A DNA stretch of 64,000 bases from Gemmatimonadaceae bacterium (GTDB lineage Bacteria; Gemmatimonadota; Gemmatimonadetes; Gemmatimonadales; Gemmatimonadaceae), in contig JAHBVT010000001.1 in NCBI GenBank assembly GCA_019637355.1, positions 1,643,192 through 1,707,191 of the forward strand, written 5' to 3'. The translations under genes were made by a program, and so were the position numbers. The notes beneath the pieces are model-generated. The model searched no databases and was not told the origin of the DNA. It worked only from the letters and a program-made list of their open reading frames with translations. Shown here piece by piece: positions 40,042 through 48,509 of this stretch; within the stretch, counting starts at the first letter, position 1; each line of letters opens with the position of its first letter.

Positions 40042-41943
40042 CTAGCGGTGCTCCTCGATCAAGCGTCCCGTGAGGTCGGCCCATTCCCAGACCACGCGCT
40101 CGCGGTCGAGAAAGGTGCGGTCGCCCGCGCTCGCGGCTGCGGCCGGCGGCGCCACCGTCGCGCTGGCGGCGGCACCGAGACCGAGCTCCTGACGCGCCAG
40201 CACTGCGTCGAGCGCAACGCCCAGCGCCTCGGCCGCGGCGGCGAGGCGGTTCACCACGCCGATGAGCTCGCGCACGCTGCGTACCGTCGGGTCGCAGATG
40301 ACATCCAGCAGCTCCGGCGGCGCCGGACGCCCGAGGCCGGCGAGGAAGCGCGCCGCCAGCTTCTCGCGCAGCGGGCGGTCCGGCGGCTGGATCTCGGCGA
40401 TGAGACCGCCTTCGAAGCGCGAGCGCAGACGCGCCGCCAGTTCGGGGATCTCCGACGGCAGGCGGTCGCTGGAGAGGATCACCTGCTTGCCGTCCTCGAT
40501 CAGCGCATTGAACACGAAGAAGAACTCGTCCTGCGTGCGTTCCTTGCCGGCGAGGAACTGGATGTCGTCGATCACCAGCGCATCGGCGGCGCGGTAGCGG
40601 GCGCGCCAACGCTCGACCGTGCCCTGTTGGATGGCGATGATCAGTTCGTCCACGAGCGCCTGTGCGTGCACGCAGGCCACCGTCACCGCGCCGTCGCTGC
40701 GCGCGCCGATCGCGTTGCCGATGGCGTGCACCAAGTGCGTCTTGCCGACGCCGCTGGGGCCGGTGACGAGCAGCGGGTTGTAGCGCGTGCCCGGCTGTGC
40801 AATGACCGCATCCGCCGCGTGCACCGCGAGCTGGTTGGCCGAGCCGACGTCGAAGCCCTCGCGCGTGAAGCTCGGGTTGGGCCCGCCGGGCGGCATCTCG
40901 CCGCTCAGGGCCTTCTCGAGCAGTTCCTCGGCTTCGGCCAGGCGCTCCGGATCGCGGAACAGTTCGTGGCCGCCCAGCGCCGCGTCCACGGCCGTCGCCT
41001 CGCGCTCCAGCACGCGCAGGTGGTCCACGGCTTGCACATAGGTGGCGATCAGGCCCTGCACGTCCGGCTCGCGCGGCAGCGCCAGCGCCCGTTCCAGCAC
41101 CGCCGTGCGGTAGCCCTCGCCCTTCCAGTACGCGACCACCTCGCGCAGGCGGACCTGCCAGGTCTCCACCTGCTCCTGCACCACCGCGGCCACGTCAGAG
41201 AGGAAGGACAGGAACTCGCCCGAGGGCCGCAGCGCGTCGGAGCCGCCCGATGGCGTCAGCGTCTTGCGCGCGCCGCCCGCGCCCATCGACTCCTGCGCGA
41301 TCCACTGATTGAGCAGGCCCTGCAGTTCGCGCACGCTGGCGATGCCCCGCTCCGCAAGACGCTGCAGCGCGGCGTCGGGCACGTCGAGTTCGCGCTCGGC
41401 GATGGCCGCGCGCAGGATGGCCACGCGCGCCTCGAACTCCGGCAGGCTCACGTCCACCACCAGCCCACCGGCCATCCGCGAGATGAGGCGCTCGTCGACG
41501 TCGGCGATCTCGCTGGGCGGCCGGTCGCTGGCGCAGACGATCTGCCGATTGCCATCCTGCATCACGGTGAACAGGCGCAGCAACTCGGCCTGCATCTCGC
41601 GGCGGCCGGTGACGAACTGCAGGTCGTCGAGCAGCAGCAGGTCCACACGGCCGAGGCGATGCCCGAAGGCCGACGTCTCGCCCGCGCTCACGGCGGCGTG
41701 GTACTGCTCCGAGAACTCGTCGAGCGTGAGCGCCAGCACCTCGGCGCCGGGCTGCAACTGCTGCAGCAGGTGCGCCGTGGCCGTGAGGAGGTGCGTCTTG
41801 CCCAGGCCCGACCCGCCGTAGATGAACAGCGGGTTGTAGGTCGTGCCTGGCGCCTCGGCCACCGCACGCGCCGCCGCCGCCGCGAGGCGGTTGGACGCGC
41901 CGACGACCAGGCGTTCGAACGTGAGCCGGGGATCGAGCCGCAT
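40042..41943 (-). CDS. Tandem DnaA-type AAA+ ATPase without the DNA-binding domain
   Basis: 633 residues carrying two DnaA/Hda-like AAA+ modules. First: Walker A GGSGLGKTH (about 43-51), Walker B LLLLDDLQF (about 102-110), sensor I CASDRPPSE, and ISRMAGGLVVDV. Second: Walker A GPSGVGKTH (about 395-403), Walker B ALVIDDIQF (about 455-463), SSDRLPSE and LRSRFEGGLIAEIQPPD, near DnaA box VII consensus. The linker (about 220-360) is helical. DnaA domain IV (helix-turn-helix) and the N-terminal domain I are absent. So it is not the initiator. Both ATP sites look intact. It lies between mglA and a DUF4388 gene with no gaps, so a signalling or polarity role is likely (inference). Confidence 0.88.
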   Translation of the reverse strand: MRLDPRLTFERLVVGASNRLAAAAARAVAEAPGTTYNPLFIYGGSGLGKTHLLTATAHLLQQLQPGAEVLALTLDEFSEQYHAAVSAGETSAFGHRLGRVDLLLLDDLQFVTGRREMQAELLRLFTVMQDGNRQIVCASDRPPSEIADVDERLISRMAGGLVVDVSLPEFEARVAILRAAIAERELDVPDAALQRLAERGIASVRELQGLLNQWIAQESMGAGGARKTLTPSGGSDALRPSGEFLSFLSDVAAVVQEQVETWQVRLREVVAYWKGEGYRTAVLERALALPREPDVQGLIATYVQAVDHLRVLEREATAVDAALGGHELFRDPERLAEAEELLEKALSGEMPPGGPNPSFTREGFDVGSANQLAVHAADAVIAQPGTRYNPLLVTGPSGVGKTHLVHAIGNAIGARSDGAVTVACVHAQALVDELIIAIQQGTVERWRARYRAADALVIDDIQFLAGKERTQDEFFFVFNALIEDGKQVILSSDRLPSEIPELAARLRSRFEGGLIAEIQPPDRPLREKLAARFLAGLGRPAPPELLDVICDPTVRSVRELIGVVNRLAAAAEALGVALDAVLARQELGLGAAASATVAPPAAAASAGDRTFLDRERVVWEWADLTGRLIEEHR

Positions 41944-41944
41944 C

Positions 41945-42544
41945 CTAGCCGGTCCGCCCCGCGCTCAGCTTGCGCAGCACCTGCTCCGAGATGCCGCGCA
42001 GCGTCTCGAACACGCCAGCGCCGTGCAGCGCGTCGGCGGTGAACGACGGCACGCCGCGGAAGTTGATGGCGTCTTCGAGCTCCGGCACCGGCGTCCGCAA
42101 CTCGGCCGGCAGGTCGATCTTGTTGTACTGGATCACCAGCGGCATCGTGCGCGCGTCCACGCCCTGCTCGGCGAGGTTCTCGTGCAGGTCCTGGAAGCTC
42201 TCGATGTTCTCCTGCAACTGCCGCGCCTGCGAATCGGCGACGAACACCACGCCGTCGGCGCCCTGCAGCACCAGCTTGCGCGTCGTCTGGTAGTACACCT
42301 GCCCCGGCACCGTGTAGAGCTGGAAGCGCGTGGTGAAGCCCGAGATCGTCCCGAGGTCGATCGGCAGGAAGTCGAAGAACAGCGTGCGGTCCGTCTGCGT
42401 CGCCAGCGAGACCATCTGGCCCTTGCGGTCCGTCGGCACCTGCCCGTGGATGTAGTGCAGGTTCGTCGTCTTGCCGGACCGTCCGGGCCCGTAATAGACG
42501 ATCTTGCACGTGATCTCGCGCGTGGCGTAGTTGACGAGGCTCAC
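41945..42544 (-). CDS. mglA: MglA-like Ras-family GTPase
   Basis: 199 residues from GTG 42544, giving the canonical MglA start NYATREITCKIVYYGPG. P-loop GPGRSGKTTN (about 17-26), switch region TVPGQVYYQTTRKLVL with the MglA-type PGQ instead of DxxG, and specificity motif NKIDLP. In Myxococcus, MglA-GTP marks the leading pole and drives motility. It follows the roadblock genes and precedes the double DnaA-like ATPase. Confidence 0.94.
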   Translation of the reverse strand: MSLVNYATREITCKIVYYGPGRSGKTTNLHYIHGQVPTDRKGQMVSLATQTDRTLFFDFLPIDLGTISGFTTRFQLYTVPGQVYYQTTRKLVLQGADGVVFVADSQARQLQENIESFQDLHENLAEQGVDARTMPLVIQYNKIDLPAELRTPVPELEDAINFRGVPSFTADALHGAGVFETLRGISEQVLRKLSAGRTG

Positions 42545-42578
42545 GAGGCGGTCCCGCGAAGGTGGTCGATGGCCGGCA

Positions 42579-43052
42579 TCAGCCCCTCCCGAAGAGCTGG
42601 GCGAGGTTGCGATTGAGGTCCTGCTCGAAGTTCTCCGCCAGCGCCGGGCTCGCGTCCGTCGCCGCCGGGGCCGCCGCGGCGATATCCGCGTACAGCTCCT
42701 TGAGGTACAGCTGCACGATGCCCAGCGAGCTCTCGGCGTCGAACACCGCCAGCACCAGCAGCCGCTGTGCCCCCGCCGGCACCTGCCCGAGATAAATCTG
42801 CCGCGCCTTGCCGGCGTAATGCAGGCCGGTGAACGGTTTGCCGTCCACCATCCCGCCCAAGTGCTCGGCCGAGGCGTTGATGGCCGCCGAGAGCGCGCAG
42901 GCCGTCTGCACATCCAGCGAGCGCTGGAAGCCCACCTGCGCCAGCACCTGCCCGCTCGAGTGCATCAGGACGGCGAGCTCCAGCCGCGCTTCGTCCACGA
43001 ATCGCTTGAGCGGTGCATCCGCCCAGCCGATGGTCATCGTGTGGCGGATCAT
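42579..43052 (-). CDS. mglB: Roadblock/LC7 protein, probable MglB-type regulator
   Basis: 157 residues from ATG 43052. FVDEARLELAVLMHSSGQVLAQVG (about 17-40) and ALSAAINASAEHLGGMVDG are typical roadblock folds, with a further C-terminal helix (ENFEQDLNRNLAQLF). MglB is the GTPase-activating partner of MglA; adjacency to mglA supports that. ATGA overlap with the upstream roadblock gene. Confidence 0.85.
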   Translation of the reverse strand: MIRHTMTIGWADAPLKRFVDEARLELAVLMHSSGQVLAQVGFQRSLDVQTACALSAAINASAEHLGGMVDGKPFTGLHYAGKARQIYLGQVPAGAQRLLVLAVFDAESSLGIVQLYLKELYADIAAAAPAATDASPALAENFEQDLNRNLAQLFGRG

Positions 43053-43390
43053 AGACTCCCCGCCGCCTTCAGCAGGTCCACGCGCAGCAGCCCGAAGTTG
43101 GCGCGCGTATCGGCCACCGCCACCACCACCAGGCCGTTGCGGCCCGCCGCGAGCACGCGGCCCCGCTCCGCCTCGAGGTCGCAGAAGCTCGTGCCGCCGA
43201 AGCCGGCGCTGGCCGCCGCCCGCGAGGCCTTGCGGAACAGCGACGCCGTGAGCGCCGCGAAGGCCGCCGTGTCCACGCCCACCTGCGCGGTCGCGTCGAC
43301 CACGATGCCATCTTCCTCGGCGACCACGAGACAGGCCGTCACGCCACGATGCCGCGTCACGCTGGCGAGGATCGGAGCGAAGGCGCTCAT
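43049..43390 (-). CDS. Second roadblock/LC7-domain protein
   Basis: 113 residues from the ATG at 43390 (ATGA overlap). A single domain: FAPILASVTRHRGVTACLVVAEEDG, AFAALTASLFRKASRAAA, LLRVDLLKAAGSL. Likely forms homo- or heterodimers with the neighbouring roadblock proteins. Confidence 0.8.
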   Translation of the reverse strand: MSAFAPILASVTRHRGVTACLVVAEEDGIVVDATAQVGVDTAAFAALTASLFRKASRAAASAGFGGTSFCDLEAERGRVLAAGRNGLVVVAVADTRANFGLLRVDLLKAAGSL

Positions 43391-44178
43391 CGTCCGCCTC
43401 CGAGCCATTGCGTCGCCACCTGCGCGCACTGGTCGAGCGTGCGGCGCACGAGTCCCAGCGGCGTCTCGCGCGGCGCCGCAATGAGCGTCACGCCGTCGCC
43501 CGTCGGCGCCATCACGACGGTGGCCGCCTCGGTCTCGATGGCGATGCGCGTCCACGCCCCGAGGCCGAAGTGCCGCATCGCGCGGTCGGCCTCGTCGCTC
43601 ACGCCGGAGAGATGCGCGCCGATCACCGCGCCGAGGTCTTCGCCGTCGGCCGTGTGGTAGTGCCCCGCCACGACCAAACCGTCGGCATCGAGCAGCAGGG
43701 CCACCTGCCCCGTCTCGCCGAGGGACCCGTCGAACAATCCGCCCGCGGCTTCGGCGGCGCTGGCGGCAGCAGGTGCGGCGGTGAGCTGCTGCGACTCCGC
43801 ACGTGCGACGTGTAGCGCTTCCCAGGCCGCTTCCAGCGCCGGGTCTCCGGGCGTCGCGGCGCGCGCCTTCGCGAGGTGCTGCTCGGCCTCGTCCCAACGC
43901 CCCTGGCGGTAGCAGAGGAATCCCATCCCGCGGTGCGCGGCGCCGAAGTCCGCCGCAATCGCCATCGACGCCTGCCACGCGCGCTCCGCGGTCGGCTCAT
44001 CGCCCATCGCCAGCGCAATGCGCGCCACGAGGTCGTGCACGTCGGCGCGGTGCGCGTGGCGGTCCGCGCCCTTGCGGGCCACCCGCAGCGCGTTGGCGTA
44101 CTCGCCGCGCGCCAGCAACTGCTCGGCCAGGGGCAGGAAGATCAAGCTCGACGGATCCGCCGCCAGCTGCTCGCTCAT
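43387..44178 (-). CDS. TPR-like protein with C-terminal roadblock-type domain
   Basis: 263 residues from ATG 44178; an in-frame TTG at 44199 is an alternative. The N-terminal half is TPR-like (EQLLARGEYANALRVARKG, GFLCYRQGRWDEAEQHLAKA). The C-terminal half (about 150-263: VALLLDADGLVVAGHYH, VIGAHLSGVSDEADRAMRHFG) has roadblock topology. The third roadblock-type protein in a row before mglA. Confidence 0.7.
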   Translation of the reverse strand: MSEQLAADPSSLIFLPLAEQLLARGEYANALRVARKGADRHAHRADVHDLVARIALAMGDEPTAERAWQASMAIAADFGAAHRGMGFLCYRQGRWDEAEQHLAKARAATPGDPALEAAWEALHVARAESQQLTAAPAAASAAEAAGGLFDGSLGETGQVALLLDADGLVVAGHYHTADGEDLGAVIGAHLSGVSDEADRAMRHFGLGAWTRIAIETEAATVVMAPTGDGVTLIAAPRETPLGLVRRTLDQCAQVATQWLGGGR

Positions 44179-44188
44179 CGCCCGGATG

Positions 44189-45169
44189 TCAGTGCTCAAC
44201 GGGCACCTCCCGCTCGAGCACTTCCAGCAGCCGTGTGGCCCCGACCACCGCATCGCGCAGGGCGGCGGCGGAGGGATACTGCGGCGTCGCCTCGATGAAC
44301 GCGCTCCAGGTCGCGATGCCGTCGCTCAGGGCGCCGCGCCGGAAGTAGTCGGCGCCGCGGCGCAGCGCGCTCGGCAGCGCGTCGTGCGGCGTCTGGTGCG
44401 CGGCGCGCCGAGGCTCGCTCGGCAGGGCCACCGGCGTCACCTGCCGCGACGGCTGCCGCAGGATCACCACGCCCGTGCTCACGAGGCCGTACATCACGCG
44501 CGCCACGTCGAACTCGCTCATCGACACCGTCGCGGCGATCGTCCGCAGGTCCGTCTGCCCGTCGATCATCGCCAACACCTTCCACTCCTGCGGCAGCAGG
44601 TCCAGCAGGGCCGGATGGTCGGCGTCGCCCGGCGCGAGGTCGGGAATCACCGAGAGGTTCGGTACGCGGTCCGCGATGCGCGACCACTCGTCGATGCGGC
44701 GCGCCCCCTCCATCAGCAGCGACTCGGTGCCCAGCGGCGCCGAGGCATCGCGCAGCGCGTCGTCGCTCAGGCCTTCGGTGAACCGGAAGTGTCCTTCCGA
44801 CCACGACATCAGCTCGAAGACGACGGCTTCAATCTGCAGGCGCATCTGCCGGTCCATCTCGCGCGAGGTCACGAGACCGAGGCTGACGAGGATCTCGCCG
44901 AAGCGCCGGCGGTCCCCCGTGTCCTGTGCCTCGCGGACGCGCGCGAGGTCGGCGTCCGTCAGGCGCCCCGAGCGCACCAACAGGTCGCCGATGCGATGCG
45001 GGTTGGACCTGATGCTGGCCGAAATCACCTTGCCGTTCTCGAACAGCACCACGCCCTCGTTGTCGCGCAGGGCCGACGTGACCGTGAGCGTGCCGGTCTT
45101 CCGGCTGAGATCGAGCAGCTGGAAGACGTCGTGGATGCCGAGTTCGCGGAGTGGGCCTTCGATTGCCAT
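44189..45169 (-). CDS. DUF4388 (PATAN-like) protein
   Basis: 326 residues. DUF4388 at the N-terminus (GPLRELGIHDVFQLLDLSRKTG, VVLFENGKVISASIRSN), a middle winged-helix-like part, and SLLMEGARRIDEWSRIADRVP, the same segment as in the 538-residue paralogue at 38.4 kb. It lacks the TPR array. The start overlaps the large TPR gene by one base. Confidence 0.82.
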   Translation of the reverse strand: MAIEGPLRELGIHDVFQLLDLSRKTGTLTVTSALRDNEGVVLFENGKVISASIRSNPHRIGDLLVRSGRLTDADLARVREAQDTGDRRRFGEILVSLGLVTSREMDRQMRLQIEAVVFELMSWSEGHFRFTEGLSDDALRDASAPLGTESLLMEGARRIDEWSRIADRVPNLSVIPDLAPGDADHPALLDLLPQEWKVLAMIDGQTDLRTIAATVSMSEFDVARVMYGLVSTGVVILRQPSRQVTPVALPSEPRRAAHQTPHDALPSALRRGADYFRRGALSDGIATWSAFIEATPQYPSAAALRDAVVGATRLLEVLEREVPVEH

Positions 45170-47886
45170 CAGACCTCCGCCTCGGGATCACTGCCTTCCA
45201 ACCGCTGCTGCACCGCCCGCGCCTCGCGGAAGGCGCGGCGGGCGAACTCGCCCTGCGGCTCCAGCTCGGCCACGCGCCGGAAGCAGGCCACCGCCTCGCG
45301 GTAGCGTTCCTGTCGCGCCAACAGCAGGCCTTGGTGAAACACCGCGCCCACGTGCTCGGGATCGAAGCGCAGCACGCGCTGGAACGCAAAGGCTGCATCG
45401 TCGGGTCGGTCGAGGTCCAGCAAGAGTTCGCCCAGCGCCACCAGGCCGTCGAAGCTGTACGAATCGCGCTCGAGAAACTCGATGAGCAGGCGCAGCGCCT
45501 TATCCGGCGCCTCGAGCCGGCGGTGCAGCCCGGCCAGCGCCAAGGTCGCGTCTGCGTAGGTGGGCACGGCGTCGAGCGCGAGCAGCAGTTCGCGCTCCGC
45601 CTCAGAGAAATCCCCGCGCGTGATCAGCAGTTGCGCGAGGTCGTAGCGCACGGCCGCGAAGTCACCATCGATGGCGAGCGCGTGCCGATATGACGAGATT
45701 GCCGCGTCCACGTTGCCCATCGCCTTGAGCACGTTGCCGATGCCACGCAGCACCTCGGCGCGCCCGGGATCGGCGCGGCGGGCGCGGTCGAGCACCTCAA
45801 GCGCAGCTTCCGGATCGCCGCTCTCGAAGCGCGCCGTCGCCACGAGCAGCAGCGCGTCGACGTCCTGCGGCAACACCTCGAGCAATCGCGCGGCGGGCAC
45901 TGCCGCGTCGCTGCCGCGCCCCAGCATCAACAGCGCCTGCGTCTCGCCACGCAGCGCCTCGGGATGGTCCGGCTGGGCGCGGCGCGCCGCCTCGAAGCGC
46001 TCCAGCGCGTCGCCCCAGGCACCCTGTCGGCCAAAGGCCTCGCCCAGCAGCACGTCACCGCGCGCGGCGTCGGCGCCGCGCTGCATCGCGCGCCGCACCT
46101 CGGCCATCGCGCGGTCCACCAGGCCCTTCGAGAGGAAGTCCTCCGCCAGGGCATAGGGATCGACGCCGGCTTCTGCGGCCGGTGCCGGCGTCTCGGGCGT
46201 CGGCTCCAACTGGCGGAAGATCGGCTCGAGGATACTGCTGTCGAACTCGAAGCTCTCCACCCCGCCGCTGAGCCGGTGTTCGCCGCCCAGCTCGGGTACG
46301 ACCGTGAGGTCCACGTCCTCGAACTCGAGGTCGATGGCGAGCTGGAAGGTCTGCGGCGTGTAGTACGGGTCGATCTCCAGCGCGCGCTTGGTCTCGCGCA
46401 GCGCGCCGGCGTAGTCGCCGAGGCTCGTCAGCGTGAAGCTGAGGTTATAGTGCGCCTCGGCGTAGTCGGGCCGGATCTGGATGGCGCGCGCGTATGCCGT
46501 GCGCGCCTCGTCGAAGCGCCGCAGCTCGGCCAACACGAGGCCCACGCCGTTCCACGCCAGCGCTGACTCCGCGTCCGACTCCAGCGCCTGCCGGTAGGCC
46601 TCCAGCGCCAGTTGGAAACGCTTCGCACGCACCAACATCAACGCGAGGTTCAAGCGCGCCTTGGAGAAGCCTGGGCTCGCGTGCAGCGCCTCGCGGAATT
46701 CGTCGATCGCCTCCTCAGGCACGTTGGCGTGGAACAGCGCCACCGCGAGGTTGTTGCGTGCAATCGCGTACTGCGGATCGGCCGCAAGCGCCTGGCGATA
46801 GCTCTCCGCGGCGGCGGCGTGGTCACCGGTCTGGTGCAGCGCCACGCCGCGCTCGTTCCAGAGCTTCGGCGAATCAGCGCGCTCACCCAGCAGTTCGTCG
46901 TACAACCCGATGGCCGGCTGCGGTTCCTTGCGTAATAGGTGCAGCTCGGCCGTCGCCTGCACCACCAGCGCGCGGTCCTCCCCGTGCACCAACGCCAACT
47001 CGTACTCCTTCATCGCCTCGTCCAGCATCCCTTGCTGCCGGAACGCCTGCCCCAGCGTGTAGTGCGCCAGTGGCTCGCCTTCGGCGATCTGCATCTGCTG
47101 CTGCGACTTTCGCGCCTGCCGCCCCGGCACTAGTTGCTCGTACTTCTTGGGATCGTAGTCGTCGAGCGAGAGGTTGGCCTGCGCGCGCGAGAGCGCGGGA
47201 TTCAGCTGTACCGCGCGCTTGCTGGCCTTCTGCGCCTCGTCGTGCTGCCCCATATCGCCGAGCACGAACGAGAGCAGGAAGTGCGCGTCCGGTTGGTCCG
47301 GGTTCAGCTGGATGGCGCGCTGCAGCGAGGTGAGCGCTTCGTCGAAGGCACCCTGGTTGTAGAGCACCTCACCGACGTAGAAGTGCAGCAGCCCGCTCTG
47401 CGGGTCCCGAAGGAGCGCCGTGCGGAACCAACTCAGCGCCACGCCGAGCCGTCCGACCGCCTTCTCGGCGAGACCGAGCTGGATCATTGTGCCGACGTCG
47501 CCAGGGCGCAGTGCGAGTAGCGCCTGAAACTCGGGGATGGCGTCTTCCGGCTGACCGAGCAGGGCGAAGGCGCGGCCGAGCTCCCAGCGCGTATCGCGGT
47601 CGTCCGGCCGCTGCCGCAGCCGTTCACGCAGCTCGGCCACGCGGCGGTCGTAGTAGCCGGTGTTGAAGTACGCGATCTCCAGGTTGCGCTGCGCGACCTG
47701 CATCTTCGGGTCGAGTTCGAGCGCCTGGGTGAAGGCGTCCACCGCCTCTTCGTAGAGGCCCTTGGTGAAGTACAGCACCCCAAGATTGTTGTGCGCCCCC
47801 GCGTCGGCCGGATCGATGCGGCGCGCGAAACCACGCAGGACCTCGCGGTCCCGCTGCGACACGGCGGCGGTGGACGGTCGGTTCAC
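45169..47886 (-). CDS. Large TPR-repeat protein
   Basis: 905 residues, almost entirely TPR-type repeats (GVLYFTKGLYEEAVDAFTQA, NLAVALFHANVPEEAIDEFR, NLSFTLTSLGDYAGALRETK), with one non-repeat interruption (about 525-585). No signal peptide or membrane helix. Such arrays assemble multiprotein complexes, and it sits between cheC and the DUF4388 gene. Four-base overlap with cheC. Confidence 0.85.
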   Translation of the reverse strand: MNRPSTAAVSQRDREVLRGFARRIDPADAGAHNNLGVLYFTKGLYEEAVDAFTQALELDPKMQVAQRNLEIAYFNTGYYDRRVAELRERLRQRPDDRDTRWELGRAFALLGQPEDAIPEFQALLALRPGDVGTMIQLGLAEKAVGRLGVALSWFRTALLRDPQSGLLHFYVGEVLYNQGAFDEALTSLQRAIQLNPDQPDAHFLLSFVLGDMGQHDEAQKASKRAVQLNPALSRAQANLSLDDYDPKKYEQLVPGRQARKSQQQMQIAEGEPLAHYTLGQAFRQQGMLDEAMKEYELALVHGEDRALVVQATAELHLLRKEPQPAIGLYDELLGERADSPKLWNERGVALHQTGDHAAAAESYRQALAADPQYAIARNNLAVALFHANVPEEAIDEFREALHASPGFSKARLNLALMLVRAKRFQLALEAYRQALESDAESALAWNGVGLVLAELRRFDEARTAYARAIQIRPDYAEAHYNLSFTLTSLGDYAGALRETKRALEIDPYYTPQTFQLAIDLEFEDVDLTVVPELGGEHRLSGGVESFEFDSSILEPIFRQLEPTPETPAPAAEAGVDPYALAEDFLSKGLVDRAMAEVRRAMQRGADAARGDVLLGEAFGRQGAWGDALERFEAARRAQPDHPEALRGETQALLMLGRGSDAAVPAARLLEVLPQDVDALLLVATARFESGDPEAALEVLDRARRADPGRAEVLRGIGNVLKAMGNVDAAISSYRHALAIDGDFAAVRYDLAQLLITRGDFSEAERELLLALDAVPTYADATLALAGLHRRLEAPDKALRLLIEFLERDSYSFDGLVALGELLLDLDRPDDAAFAFQRVLRFDPEHVGAVFHQGLLLARQERYREAVACFRRVAELEPQGEFARRAFREARAVQQRLEGSDPEAEV

Positions 47887-48509
47887 GCGACCCGGATGGC
47901 GGTGAGCATTGCGCGCAGGGAGACGGCGTCCGGCAGCAACAGGAAGAATCCGCGCAGCGGTGTCGCATCATTCTGCAGTTGGAACTCGCTCTCCACACAG
48001 AACACGTGCGAGGCACCCTCGGCCGTGGCGACGTACGTGGAGCTGAGCACCGCATCGCTCATATCGATCGCCAGCTCCGGCGGCGAGTTGAGGATGCGCA
48101 TTCCGAGGAACTCGGCCAACGCGTTCAGGTACGCCGCCGAAAGGATGTTGCCCGCCTCCTTGAGCGCGCTCTCCTCGATCGCCCCCAGCGCGGTGACCTC
48201 GCGCCCGCCCATCATCAGGCCGGCGATGCGATGGGCAATCGGCTGCGGGAACACCAGCAGCGTGAGGCCCGTGAGATCGCCGGCGATGCGGATGGCCACC
48301 GCCGCCACCGGCTCCTCGCCCTCGGCGATCTGGTTTGGCACGTCCTCGATGGCTGCGACGTTGATCTGCGGCACCGAGATCATGATGCGCTGCCCGGTGA
48401 TCTGGCTGAGCGCGGTGGCGGCGTGCCCCGCCCCGATATTCGCGACTTCGCGCAGCGCGTCGAGCGCCGCACGCGAGAGCGACCGTACGTCGTCCGGAGG
48501 ATGCGTCAC
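47883..48509 (-). CDS. cheC: CheY-P phosphatase CheC
   Basis: 208 residues. Both CheC/FliY/CheX active-site helices are seen: ALREVANIGAGHAATALS (about 17-34) and IEESALKEAGNILSAAYLNAL (about 112-132), each with the required Glu and Asn. CheC dephosphorylates CheY and is stimulated by CheD, which is also encoded here. Overlaps cheA by four bases. Confidence 0.93.
   Translation of the reverse strand: MTHPPDDVRSLSRAALDALREVANIGAGHAATALSQITGQRIMISVPQINVAAIEDVPNQIAEGEEPVAAVAIRIAGDLTGLTLLVFPQPIAHRIAGLMMGGREVTALGAIEESALKEAGNILSAAYLNALAEFLGMRILNSPPELAIDMSDAVLSSTYVATAEGASHVFCVESEFQLQNDATPLRGFFLLLPDAVSLRAMLTAIRVA

Noticed and set aside
40042-41943. Calling the tandem ATPase dnaA or hda.
   Set aside because: Two AAA+ modules, no DNA-binding domain, and a signalling neighbourhood contradict both.
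42545-43481. Upstream extensions of the mglA and roadblock frames.
   Set aside because: They overlap well-supported genes. The chosen starts give normal family N-termini and ATGA junctions.
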